DNA of 64,000 bases, from NCBI RefSeq assembly GCF_024586455.1, contig NC_065921.1:73427865-73491864 (forward strand). Reading direction: 5' to 3'. Under the pieces are notes generated by a model. The model did no database searches and was not told where the DNA came from. It saw only the letters and a program-made list of their open reading frames with translations. The translations under genes and the position numbers were made by a program. Source of the stretch: Bactrocera neohumeralis (lineage: Eukaryota; Arthropoda; Insecta; Diptera; Tephritidae). Shown here piece after piece: positions 46,741-58,514 of the stretch (positions are counted from its first letter, which is position 1; every line of letters starts with the position of its first letter).

Positions 46741-49339
46741 GTGCAAATCTAAAATTTAGGTTTACTAAAATTACTAAAATACCAAAAAAAAACAGCCAGT
46801 CAACAAAAAATGCTACAAAACTGCGATGCTGAGTATAAAAAATTAAACTCTTAGCACTATTAGTACTCGTATTAGATATTTTAGTACACTATTTGTACCT
46901 TTAGTACTAAAAATTAGAAAATATTGGATATTTTAGTACACGCAGTTTCCGGTGACGGCCAACCAGTAATTAGTACACAGTTATTCAAAAAAAAATATAG
47001 ACGTGAGTAGGTACAACGCCACACTTTTCGATTCGCTGAATTTGGTAAGACGACTGGCGTGCCAATGTTACATGAAACCATAAATATATACACATATGTA
47101 TATATCATATAAATATATACATATATATCACATAAATATATACAATATATCTGTATGTACATATATATATATATATATGGTATATCGACATAAATTTCTT
47201 CTATAAGCTCCCCCAATCACGCCGGTTCGATATGCGCGCTTTGCATACCAAATGAAGTCGAATAATGAAAACAAAACTTATTTTACAAAATAAGAAAATA
47301 AATAATTTTATTTAAATTAAATAAAAGAATCGGTTATAAAACTAGGTACAAACACATATAAAAAAGTATATACATAGAAAGAAATATGTGCAGAACAACA
47401 AGTTGTAAAAAAGGGAAAAAATCAGTAGACAAAAAGGTAGAGAAGAACAATAGACACCATTTGTGCCTTAAGAATGTGCAAAAAAAAGACGTATTGTTTC
47501 GGAATCTGGAATTTATGTGCTTTGGCATACCGAAAATATTTTTTCGGCCAAATGAAAGTTGGCAGTGAAAATAAAGGGCGTTGAAAAGCAAGTTTTAAAA
47601 GTGATAGTTCGAAGTGGACGACAAAGTATGAAGGTTTCGAAAGAAAACTAGAACAAATTGTGCAACCAAAAGTAAAATTTTTTTGGGCCACAAAGTACGA
47701 AGGTTTCGAAGGAGATCTAGAAGAAATTATGCACCCAAAAGTAAAATTTTGAAATTATTACGACATTTTCGATACATTCAAATCACATATTATTCGAAAT
47801 ATAAAAAGAATAAAGGGAGGTTCTTAAACAGATCGGTCACAATTTTACTTTAGGCAACCAAAAATATATATTTTTAAGTTAGAACAACTTGTATCAAAGT
47901 TTTTAATAAAGAATGGCTTGTGTACAAAAATTTAAGGAGAGGCAAAAACAGACTAGAATTTATACAATATAATATAAATAATAAAAAATAAATTAAAATT
48001 AAAAGTAACTACACGGCAGTAAAATGAAAGCACCAAAAGTCACTGCGAACCAAAAGACAGTAGAGCTAGAAATAAACGCCAACTGAAGTAGAACAGCAGG
48101 CAAGATCTAACAATAAGGCAAATTACTATGTACTGTTTATATGTACAAACATTGATAGCCATCTAATTATAGCAGTTATACAATTACCAAAAAACAGAAA
48201 CACAAAACAAGAACAAAAAAGAACAGAGCAGCACAGAAACTTGACGAGCCAGTTGCGCGAAATGTACGAAGCAAGCAAAACTCACAGTCTCGAAAAAGAA
48301 GCTCAGAAACACGTGTAAACACCGCGTGAAGAAAATTCGGTGCTTAGAACCGGCTAGATGCCCAGAGTGGCGCTAGTAAATTGGGCTTATAATAACAAAA
48401 CAGGTAAAGCAAAGACGGCGCATAAGAAGAACACAGAAGAAAGGCGTGAGGGGGCAGCACTTAGAAAAGAAGGCGACGCTTTTTGAAATCAAAACCATTA
48501 TTTCGGCCAAAGCAATGAGAAACACGAACTTTTTGGGATTATTACTATGTATATAAATGTATATAAGTATACATATATATGATACAAACTTAATTATAAT
48601 GACTTTTAAATTGTTGCAATGTATCGTGATAGAACAAAGGCAAAAAAAAAAATCAAAAAAAAAAGCAAAAACAAAAAAATTAGAAAAAACGGGCAAAAAT
48701 CAATCCAAAAAAAAATAAGAAAAACCGGGCAAAAATCAAAGCGAATTTTTAGACCCATTTTCTCTCTATTTACTGAAAATTTAAATTGTTCCTGGATTCT
48801 CCCTCATATACTAAATACATATATAAATTAAATACTGGCTTGTGACTATGCGAGCAAGAAGTCTGCAGTCTGATCTAAAAGTTATGCGCAATTTTTTTAA
48901 TAGAAAAAATTACTCAAAAAGTGACCCAAAGAACTTTGTACCATCTAACAAGGAAACCAATAGATTTCTATATTGTAGTCCCTTTTAATTTCTATCTTTC
49001 TCGCTTTCTTACATTTTTCATCTTTCTTTCTATTTCCGTTACCATTCAGGTATTTATCTATGTACATATATATAGTATATGGGTATATAACATTTGTAGA
49101 TTTTTATTGAAAGATTTTTAAACATTTTAATAACCTTTGTGCTATTTGGAGCTAAAATAAGTTCAAGAAATCAGAGATCATCAAAATCGATCGAGTAGTT
49201 ATTGAGTTATGAAAGGACAAACTGACTTGGGTTAGTTTTATTTATACAGTATATTTTGTCAAAAGGCTTATAATCAACAGGTATTGAATAAATCATAAGT
49301 AAACAAATCAAAACTCATAGTTGGCAATGACTGATTTAA
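46741..49339. other. AT-rich non-coding DNA
   Basis: No supported gene. (AT)n-type microsatellite at 47085-47180. GAAGGTTTCGAA and CCAAAAGTAAAATTTT occur twice, about 70 bp apart (47629-47680 and 47699-47747). A pair of ACGGGCAAAAATCAA/CCGGGCAAAAATCAA boxes lies at 48689 and 48725. Lysine-rich and serine/phenylalanine-rich frames here are translations of A- or T-rich DNA. Confidence 0.5.
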
Positions 49340-49670
49340 GGTAAAAACGGACGCGTTTGAAGACATAGAATGTGCTGTTTCACCAAGACAATGCAACGTG
49401 TCACAAATCAGTGAAAACAATGGCAAAAATCCATGAACTGGCATACGAATTGCTGCTGCCTGCACCGTATTCTTCAGATCTGGCCACCAGCGACTATTTT
49501 TTATGCTCAGTTCTTAAAAGAATGCTCGCTGGGGAGAAAATTTCGTCAAATGAAGAGGTGATCGCTGAAACTGAGACCTATTTTGAAGCAAAGGACAAAA
49601 CGGTACTACAAAAATGGTATAGAAAAGTTGGAGAAACGTAAAACAAATGTAGGAAGCATTAGAGATCACT
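49340..49670 (+). pseudogene. Mariner (DD34D) transposase carboxy-terminal fragment
   Basis: The frame from about 49346 reads KRTRLKT, a stop at 49366, then NVLFHQDNATCHKSVKTM. The aspartate of HQDN is the second catalytic residue. Thirty-four residues later comes the third, in SDYF of SSDLATSDYF, so the DD34D spacing of true mariners is intact. The frame continues LKRMLAGEKISSNEEVIAE and TETYFEAKDK, then a one-base shift moves the family's YKNGIEKLE block into the next frame (about 49610-49640). The amino-terminal half and both terminal repeats are not visible. It differs in sequence from the mariners at 8.9 and 19.7 kb, so it is a separate lineage. Not functional. Confidence 0.85.
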
Positions 49671-50904
49671 TAAAAATACTTATCTTCCATAAAATCGGCA
49701 ATATATTTGGATATTTCAAGATTCTAGTTGCAAAAATACAAAACTAAAGAGTTGAGTTTGGCTCTGAGCTGTCATATTAATATATCGATGTTTGATATGT
49801 GACGAAAATGCAACTCTTTTAGCTACGCAATCCTTAAGAGCTTACATATTTACATGCATTGTTTCGCTTAAGTCTACTTTTACTATGATAATTCTCCCTC
49901 GACACCAAATTATATGTAATTGTAACACAGCACCGCTATTGATTAAAGCACAATCCACATAAATAAGTTTGGGTATGGGTATACTCCTTAAGAATCATAC
50001 TACGATTAATCAGCGGTAGCGCAAGAAAACGGTGTGAGAAATCTATTTGAATTTCTTGGAAAGCCCACCAAGGCAAAAAAAAAAAAGAATTTCATCGAAT
50101 AAGCTTAAATAACATAAACAAGCAACAATAATAAAGTAGGAGCAACAATAATAGAGTAGGAGCAACAATAATAGAGTAAGAGCAACAATAACAAAAACAA
50201 CAAAATATATATAGTCAACAAGCATTATATGAAAGTGGACACGTGTTGTCGCCACACGCACAAAGTCAACAATGACGCTGTGATTCGGCGAAGAGTGGCA
50301 AGGCTCTGTAGGGAAATTTGATTAAAAGTGCTTAGCAGAAGCCTAATTATGGTGTGAGTAAAAACAACATGACGAACCAAACTCATTATGATCAAAAAAA
50401 AAAAATTAACAAAAACTTGAAATGAGGTTGATTGTGAAGAAAGTGGAAGGGCATAGTAGGGCTGCTAGAAGAGTTATCTGCAAAAAGTTGACAGTGAGAT
50501 TAGTTGTGAACCGCTTTGGTATCGAAATCAAATTTTGGATAGAAGAAATATGCAAGGATCTCACTCAGCATATAGTTAATGTAGGAGGATGGAGTCAGTG
50601 ATGAAATTTTTCTGAGAGCCATTCTCTTGCGATTCTTTTACATATGGCTCAAGCAGCTCACGACTTCCGGTCTTAGACCAATTATCCTCTGGATAGCCAA
50701 AGAACATACGTTTGAAGGCGAATTAAAGTGAGAAGGCGAACCATCCCTCCCCAGTAATGGCTACCCGCCACGTAAAAAAAGTTGAAAACATTAAAATTAA
50801 AGTTTGGAAAGAAGATTGTTCTAGACCTTTATGTGACGAACTGCGAACAAACGAACAAAGTTAAAACAAGATTTTCTAATTTCATTTTTAAGATTATTTT
50901 TAAA
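49671..50904. other. Non-coding DNA with a 20-bp repeat
   Basis: AGCAACAATAATAGAGTAGG-type units (20 bp) occur about four times in a row at 50121-50200. From about 50280 to 50770 the sequence is less AT-rich and has the texture of a transposon relic, but no protein block is recognised. Confidence 0.5.
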
Positions 50905-51275
50905 GCTTCAAGAATTTTGAAAAAGTGTTCCGATCTATATTATGGTACGTACTGCATACCCACAAAAGCCGATCTTTCAAAAAACTCTCGAAAAAAAAAT
51001 TCTCAAGTTTAGAGCATACCCACAAGTGTTGATCTTCCAAAAAACTCTCCACAAAAAACGTTTTTCCAGTTTTCAGCATCCCCACAAGTGCCGATCTTTC
51101 AAAAAAACTCTCCACAGAAAACGTTTCTCAAGCCTAGAGCTTACCCACAAGTGTCGATCCTTCAAAAAACTCTCAATAAAAAACAAGCTCTAAATCTGAG
51201 AGCAAACCCACAAGTGTAAATTTTTCAAAAAACTCTCAATAAAAAAAAACTTTCCCAAGCTCTGAACATTCTAAT
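50905..51275. repeat. 62-bp minisatellite, five units
   Basis: Units begin CACAARNGYYGATCTTYCAA at 50961, 51021, 51083, 51146 and 51209 (spacings 60, 62, 63, 63), with a worn half-unit before them. Each has CAAAAAACTCTC, an A-rich AAAAACG/AAAAAATT stretch and an AGAGCATACC/AGAGCTTACC box. Because several units are close to a multiple of three, both strands stay open for 70-80 codons with 21-residue repeats; that is a consequence of the array, not evidence of a protein. Confidence 0.9.
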
Positions 51276-52189
51276 CCCTTCCCAAACCTCATTAAATATG
51301 CCACGAACCGAAATATTTAGCCGGTTCTAAACAAAATCAATAAACCCAAAAATGTGACACATTGAAACCAGCTGAAGGAATTCGCACAATTTGAATACCA
51401 TTCACACTCTAGCGCATGGCTGCGTACAAACGAATGCCGAACTGCTTACTTACGCGATTATTACGCATCAAAATTTTAACCTTGAATTTTTGTTGAACAC
51501 GTTTTTTCATTTGTATTTTGGGAGCAATGAACGTTTTGGTCAAAATAATAGTAATACGTACTAAGCAACCGAACAAGCTTACAGCTGCGGGTCGCAGACT
51601 GCGGGCAACTGAGCAACCAACCATACATATGTACGAGTATACGAACAAAACCTGTAAAGAAGAACAACATGCGGACGAAAGGGGCGGTGTGCGAGTGAGA
51701 ATTATAGACGAAGTTGTAAAGGTGGTAGGAAAATATAGAAAAATGAGCCAAGCGCACCGGGCCAAAACCGCGCAAATATTGTTGCTAGCATTAATTAAAT
51801 GGCCCAAAACAAAAAACTTAAATAAACAGGCAAGCAGACAAAAGTAGTAATAATCATAATAATGAAGGAGGAAGCAAAACAACAAGCGAAAAATAAATTA
51901 AATTATGAAAATTGTAGTTTGTGGTAAAAAAAAAAATATACATATGAAAGTATATGGCAAAAATCTGCTGGTTAGGCATGAGAAAATGTGTGGAGGAAGT
52001 GAGATGATATGTGCATGTTTACATTGTAGTATAAATAGTATAAAATAGAACGAGTGTAGAGCGACGAAAGTGCAAAAAATTATAGTGGTGACATAACTTG
52101 TCGCTGACAGGAAGAAGACTGGAGCGTCACAACCACATAATTGAGGAGACGAAATGATTATAATTATTTAAAAATAAAAAAAAAACTTA
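51276..52189. other. Non-coding DNA, partly less AT-rich
   Basis: Open frames on both strands overlap at 51409-51885, including a 158-codon minus frame and a 109-codon plus frame. None has a domain, and overlap of three frames argues for chance. No gene supported. Confidence 0.4.
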
Positions 52190-52900
52190 AAACAAGAAAA
52201 AAAGTTAACTTCGGCTACACTGCAGCTATAAAACGCTTCAAAGCTGCATTTTTATAGCATGAAAAGGTATGAAAAGGTCGTTTGCTTGATTTTGAAGGGT
52301 TAATTTGTATGGCAGCTATATGATATAGTGGGCCGATCTGAAGAATATATTCGCAGATTGTAGCGATGCCTTTGAGAAAAATTTACGCCAGATTTCGAGA
52401 AGAAATCTTGTCAAATAAAAAAATTTTTCATACAAGCACTTGATTTTCATCGGTCAGTTTGTATGGCAGCTATATGCTATAGTGATTCGATCTGAAAAAT
52501 TTCTTCAGATATTATAGCGTTGTGTTTGAAAATAATCCACGCCAAATTTCGTGAAGATATCCTGTCAAATTAAAAATTTTCCATACAAGCATTTGATTTC
52601 GATCATGCAGTTAGTATGGCAGCTATATGCTATAGTTGTTCGATCTGAACAATTTTCTCAGATATTATAGCGTTGTCTTGGAAAATTATCCCTACCAAAT
52701 TTCGTGAAGATATCCTGTCAAATTAAAAAGTTTTCCATACAAGCACTTGATTTCGATCATTCTGTTTGTATGCCAGCTATATGCTATACTGTTTCGATCT
52801 GAAAAATTTCTTCAGATATTATAGCGTTGTGTTTGAAAATAATCCCTACCAAATTTCGTGAAGATATATTTTGAAGTAAAAAAGTTTTCCATACAACAGC
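52190..52900 (+). mobile_element. 154-bp repeat element, copy 5 (four units, 5' end present)
   Basis: Starts AAAACAAGAAAAAAAGTTAA at about 52190, then CTTCGGCTACACTGCAGCT (a worn hairpin) and AAAGCTGCATTTTTATAGC. Four units follow, each with GTATGGCAGCTATATGCTAT, TCGATCTGAA-AATTT, TTATAGCGTTG, CCAAATTTCGTGAAGATAT, TGTCAAA-TAAAAA and TTTTCCATACAAG. The landmark CTATATG(C/A)TAT occurs roughly every 154 bp from about 52316. No 3' end. Confidence 0.85.
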
Positions 52901-53279
52901 CAGCGCAATCCAAGGCACTCGTGTGAAAGGTCACTTTACTTGCAACATATCGACGTTTGTTTATTTATTTTGGGGGTTTTGTGCAAAATATACGCGTAAT
53001 GCCAAATAATTAAAGCAATAACTGCTGGTAACGCAATATTATCACAACTGTAATCAAAGTTAATGAGCGCAAATCGACGTGGTGCACATAACATAAGAGC
53101 TGCTAAGTTTTTGTTTGTGTACTTGACCGTGAGGTTCAGCCTCTCGACAACAGTTAAAGCCGAAAATTCGTGACCCAGCGCAATGAAGTGAAAATGCACT
53201 TATAATCTGAAAAATGTTGTTTGAATAAAGTAATGACTAACGGAATTGAAATCGTTAAAATGCTTGTTCAGCAATTAAA
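52901..53279. other. No identifiable feature
   Basis: Slightly less AT-rich. The minus frame at 52936-53199 has no recognised domain. Confidence 0.45.
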
Positions 53280-54610
53280 AAAAACTTATCGATAGCTGAT
53301 ATTGAAAGCAATGCGATTTTAGTCATATTTATCAAGTTTAATAAATATTTAATGTATGTAAATAATTATCGAAATGGAAAATAAATTGAAAATTATTTTA
53401 GACTGAGAAAATATATGAAAAAAATCGATATGAAATTTATTTTATCGATAAATAAATAGTCGTAATTGAAATGGATATACTCTAAAAAAAACAATTATTC
53501 AGAATAAAAAATGTTTGAAGAAAAATCGATATTTAATTTATTTATCGATAAATAAATAGTCGAAATTAAAATGGATATACTCTTTTCACGCAATATAAAA
53601 CCTTTATCGATAGCTTCAAAATTGAAATTACAATTGATATATTTTAAGGGCAAGATAAAAAATTTATCGATAACTAAAAATTGAATTCGCATATTATATT
53701 TTTTACACAAGATAAACGTTTATCGATAACTAAAAATTAAAACGTTTACCGATAGCTTCAAAATTGAAATTAAAATCGATATATGTTTTGACAAGATAAA
53801 CAATTTATCGATAACTAAAAATTTAATTCGTGTTTTATTTTTTCCACAAGATTAAACCTTTATCGATAACTAAAAGTTTAAATTAAGATCATTATTGCTT
53901 TCACCCAAGCTAAAACGTTTATCGATAACTAAAAAATTGAAATTAAAACTGAAGTATTTTCTGTTACGCAAGATTTGGAACTAATTGAAAGAAACTTGAT
54001 TATTTTTAACTTTAAACAGTGTCATCAAGTACAAAAAATATTTATCAGCATTGAAAATATATTGGCAATGTGTCAGACTGACAAAATATATGGAAAAATA
54101 ATAAAATTTATTTTCTTTTAAAAATAATTAAAAACTCGAAATTTAAATGGTAAAATTTTTTTTTAAACTATGTATATGTAGGTACATACTATGTTTGTAT
54201 GTATATACTATGTTTTCGATAACACAAAAAATTATATCAAAATCGATATACGTTTCTTGCAATTTAGCGATTTATCGATAAATAAAATGTCGAAACTAAA
54301 ATTAATAAGTTTTTAAGTAAGATATCGCTAAATTAAAGTTTAAATAAAAATCGATATATAAAAGTCAAAATTAAAATTGATAAGTTTTTACGTCATATAT
54401 CGATAATATAAAGTTAGAATAAAAATCGATTTATTTCGATCCCAAGATGCATGATTTATCGTTAACCAAAAAGTCGAAACTAAAATCGATACATTATTTA
54501 CTACTTAAGATATCGATAACTAAAACGTGAAAATTAAAATCGAGACACTTTTCACGAAAGATAAACGATTTATCGACAGCCAAAAAGTCGAAATTTAATA
54601 ACCGATCGAT
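53280..54610. repeat. TATCGATA-rich degenerate tandem repeat
   Basis: Exact TATCGATA octamers start at 53287, 53443, 53543, 53605, 53665, 53721, 53806, 53861, 53920, 54273, 54398 and 54511, with many further ATCGAT hexamers between. Units of roughly 55-100 bp contain TTTATCGATAACTAAAAA, TTGAAATTAAAATCGATATA and CAAGATAAA. Between about 53990 and 54230 the pattern is interrupted. Fainter ATCGA words continue to about 54870. TATCGATA is the DRE bound by DREF in Drosophila, and CGATA the BEAF-32 core; whether either applies here is open. Confidence 0.85.
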
Positions 54611-55009
54611 AATTTTTAAAAAGGATAAAGGATTAATCCATAGTATTAGACTTAATTGGAAGGAATTTGATTTTTTAAAGTTTAATATAATTTTTTTCAA
54701 AATTGAAATCAAATTAAAAATTTTGTTTCAGAAAATAAATAAATAATCGAAATTAAAATCGCTATAATCTCTTATATGAAAAAATTTATCGACAAATATA
54801 AAGTCGATATTTGGATTTTTGAAGCAATTTTATTCAGTATTAAAATATATCAATTTTTTAGGGAAGGGTTAATCGATAGTATCAAGATTAATTCCAAAGA
54901 ATTTGATTTATTTAATCTTTAACAAATATTATTAAGTTTAATGTAGACTTTTATCAAAATTTAAACCAAATTATAAATGTTGTTTTAGAAAATAAATAAT
55001 AAAATTAGA
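54611..55009. other. AT-rich non-coding DNA, trailing edge of the TATCGATA field
   Basis: Scattered ATCGATA and AAAATCGCTATAATCTC words. No gene. Confidence 0.5.
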
Positions 55010-55170
55010 ATTGCTATAATCTCATATTGAAAAAAAATTTAATTTTGGTTATAAAATGGTTATATATTGGTTACATATTGGTTATATCTTTATATTATCG
55101 TAAGTAATAAAAAATTCAATTTAAATTTTTTTGATGATACTTTGTTTTGCATTTTAGCTGACGATATATA
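55010..55170 (-). repeat. Dispersed GGTTATA family, copy D (partial)
   Basis: CTCATATTGAAAAAAAATTT, AATTTTGGTTATAAAATGG, then TTATATATTGGTTACATATTGG and GGTTATATC repeat the core of copy A in the same orientation. A TTTTAGCTGACGATATA box at about 55153, which ends copies B and C, lies here on the plus strand instead, so this copy is rearranged or the box belongs to a second end. Confidence 0.6.
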
Positions 55171-57079
55171 CATACATACATATGCCATTATATTGTGAAT
55201 CGCAGCTGATTATTTTTATTATTTTGTAAATTCCCCACTCCTGCTGGAATAAATCGGTAGCGATCTGTTTCACACTGTGAATTTGCATAAATTACTATTG
55301 GTATTTATTTATTTTACGCAAAAAATAAATAAATTATTTGTCATGCGACACACAACGCACGAGCATTTGCACGAGCGGACAAAAATAAAAGTGAATAAAT
55401 ATATAAAATAGCGTATGTCAATAATGGATGACCACAAAAAGAGCACACATTAGCAGTCATGTCACATAGGAATACGAGTGGCGACAACAACACACGAGTA
55501 AACGCTGGAAACTCGCTGAATTAAAAAATACCAAACGTTTTCGGTTTCAATGTGAACTCATTAATTATTGCACGAGTATTTTTATAATATTTTTTTTCTT
55601 ATTTACAAGACGATTTCAATTTCAGAAAACTATTTGCAAGAGCCAAATGTGGACAAAGAATTTGGAGAGAAAATAAATTATGGTGTTTTAATTGAAAGCA
55701 GGGATTTTTGAAGTTATATTTTTTCTTTATATATACAAATATATATAAGTATATGTGTTTTTATATATACATATATGTATATACGTGTTTTTATATTTAC
55801 ATATGCAAATTAGAAATTGATTTGTGTCAGAGAGTGTACTATTTACAGCTGCAGCTCTGACTCATAGCTGTCAAAGAATGTGTGACAGCGCGCTTATGTT
55901 AAAAACGCTGACTGACAATGCATAGTGCGTCATAAAAATAGCTGAGAAAAATATAAAAAAAACCTAAAACACAGTAAACGCAACTAAAAACTTATGAAAC
56001 GAGCATTTGAGTCGTCGACGTGCATTCGTTTTCGAAGCGAAGCGGTGAAGTGTTTTACAAACAGTTTTTTTGGCTTACAAGCACGGCTACCGTTAGAGCA
56101 CACAGTGAAGTCAAGCAATTAATTTTCGCTTAATTTCGCAACTCGCAGCAGTTAATAAGTAAAAGGAGCATTGGTAAAAATGTGGGCGCCGCTGTTGGAG
56201 TAAACAATCACAAGCGAAAATTTGACATGAAATGCTCAATGACAGCCATAGACACTCACCGACTTTGCCAACACACGCTCCGCACTGTCATTACATTGAA
56301 ATTTGAAAATGAAAAAACGTCAAGTGGAGACACCTTATAAAATCAGCGCACAGCGGCCACGCTTGTGGGATGCGCGCAAGCGAAAGTATGACAGCGCTCT
56401 TTATGGGCATCATGCATATGACAGTCGGCTGAAGTGCAGAGAAATTCGAAGGTGCAGTGGCAGGCAGCATTGACAATGGTAGCATTTGCAAGTAAAATAT
56501 AAAATCAAATAAAAAGAAAAAATAAATTGGCACAAGATATTCTCCATAAAAGGCAACCGAAATTCGATTGTTTAAGCAATAAGAAAAAATAGCAAAAATG
56601 CTGCATAAATTGCTAGCGAGCGAAAAGAAAGGAGTCGTACTCCATTATCCGCTACGAGTGGCACACTTGTTGGCCAAAAAGCGGTAGCCAAGCAGCGAGT
56701 CAACGGGTTGATGTAGTGGCTTGGCTGTGTGGTGTGTGCGATGGCGACATATTTTGTTAAATGTAGCGTGTGCGCAAGCGCAATCGATTTTGAAAATAAA
56801 TTTCATCGAACTGGTTCACAAAGTGGGAGCAGCACGTTGGTGGTTAAGCACTCGTATTTCATTACTTATTTTTTTTTTTGGGTAATTGTGCAAGTAGTCG
56901 CACAGCAGCGAAATGGAAAGGTGTTGCCGGCGGCTAAATTTTGCAACAGTAAGTGGACCAGTCGGCGAAAAAACCCCAAATGATAACTGTACTTGACATT
57001 ATTGAGAGCTGCTACTTAATGCGGTCGCGCATACACTCGAATGAGTTCGCATAATCACGACATTCGTCGAGTGGTTCAA
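55171..57079. other. Less AT-rich non-coding island with clustered TGACAG words
   Basis: The stretch 55840-57060 is non-repetitive and richer in GC than its flanks. TGACAG or its complement starts at 55868, 55883, 56240, 56285, 56389 and 56419. TGACAG is the core site of Meis/Homothorax homeodomain proteins. The short frames at 56291-56533 (-) and 56729-56983 (+) show no domain. A host enhancer or untranslated exon is possible but unproven. Confidence 0.4.
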
Positions 57080-58514
57080 GAAGAAAGTGCCGTATATGAA
57101 ATAAAAAATATTTAAAATAAAATAATTTTAAAAATTAAAAAAAATGTATAGATAAACTTTAAAAATAAAGTAAAAAATATAAAAAAAAATTAAATTATTA
57201 TAATTAAAAAAAAAAATTAAAAAACTAAAAAAAATATAAAAAAATAAAAAAAATAAAAACAAAAAAAAAATTTAATATATAAAAACAAATTAAAAATAAA
57301 AAAGTTTGTTTTTTCAAGTTGGAAAAATATTTGAGAAAATTAAAAAACGTAAACAAAAAAGTTTAAAAAATGCAACAAAGAAATTCATTAAACATAAATT
57401 ATAAATAAATAGTTATAAAAAATTTTAAATGAAAAAAATTTCTGAAAATTAAGAAGTTAAAAAATTAATTTAAAAAATAAACACATTAAAAACACATTTA
57501 AAAAAATGAATAAACAAATTTTAAGTTTAAAATATTTGAGCAAAACTAAAAAAAGTTTAAATTAAAAATAATTTAAAAAATAAAATAAAAATCATTAAAC
57601 ATCAATTTAAAATAAATATTTATAACAAATATAAAATTAAAAAAATTAAGAAAATCAAGAAATTAAAAAAAATTTAAATAATAGAAATATTAAAAACACA
57701 ATTTAAAAAAATTAATTAACAAATTTTAAGTTAAAAATTTTTGAGTAAAACTAAAACAAATTTAAATTTACAAAAAATAAAAATAATTTAACAAATATAA
57801 AAAAATTCATTAAAAACCAATTTCACTTATAAAAAATTAAAAACATTTAGACATTAAAAAATGATTTAAATCATATTTAAAAAAACATTAAAAAAATTAT
57901 TAAAAATTTTAAAGTTAAAATCGTATTTAAGAAAATTTAAAAAAATATAAGAAAAATATAAAAATGTAATAAATATCATTAAAAATACGGATAGAATATT
58001 TAAAGAAATTTAGAAAATTAAGAAATTAATAAATAATTTAAAAAAATAAAAGTATTTAAAATAAATAGAATAAAATTAATAAAACAAATATTAAAAAAAA
58101 AAAATAAATAAAAGAATTTTAAGTTCAAAAAAGTTCAAAAAATTAAGAAAAGAAACAGAAAATCAAAAACAAAAATTATAAAAGAAAAAATAAAGGAAAT
58201 GTAAAAAATCATAAATTAATTTCAAAATAATTTATATAAAAAATGAAAATAATTAATTTTAAAAATTTATCACAAAAGAAATTAACATCTAATAAAAAAA
58301 ATTTTAAATAATAAGAACAATATTAAAAATTAATTTAAAAAAAATTTAAAAAAAAAATTAAAAATATTAACAAATTACAACACATCTAAGAAAATAAAAA
58401 ATTTATAAAGAATTAAAAAAAATATATACATATAATTAAAAAAATTTCATAGAATTTACAAAATTAATTTCAAAAAAAAAAAATGTTTATAAAAAATTAA
58501 AACACATACTATAG
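57080..58514. repeat. A-rich low-complexity block
   Basis: About 1.4 kb of AAAAATTAAAAAA and AAATTTAAAAAA words with strong A excess on the plus strand. Some boxes recur (AAAAATTTTAAGTT at about 57516, 57720 and 58112; CATTAAACATAAATT/CATTAAACATCAATTT at about 57385 and 57592), indicating an old tandem structure of about 200 bp. Confidence 0.85.

Noticed and set aside
47200..47260. tRNA-like GGTTCGAT box
   Set aside because: No acceptor stem, D arm or anticodon arm can be folded around it. Other GTTCGAT boxes lie in the TTATACCAGT arrays or the 154-bp repeats.
50942..51193. Repeat-protein-like 83-codon frame
   Set aside because: Produced by a minisatellite whose period is close to a multiple of three; the opposite strand is open too.
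51409..51885. 158-codon minus frame overlapping a 99-codon minus frame and a 109-codon plus frame
   Set aside because: Three frames open over the same bases with no domain in any; typical of chance in a slightly less AT-rich patch.
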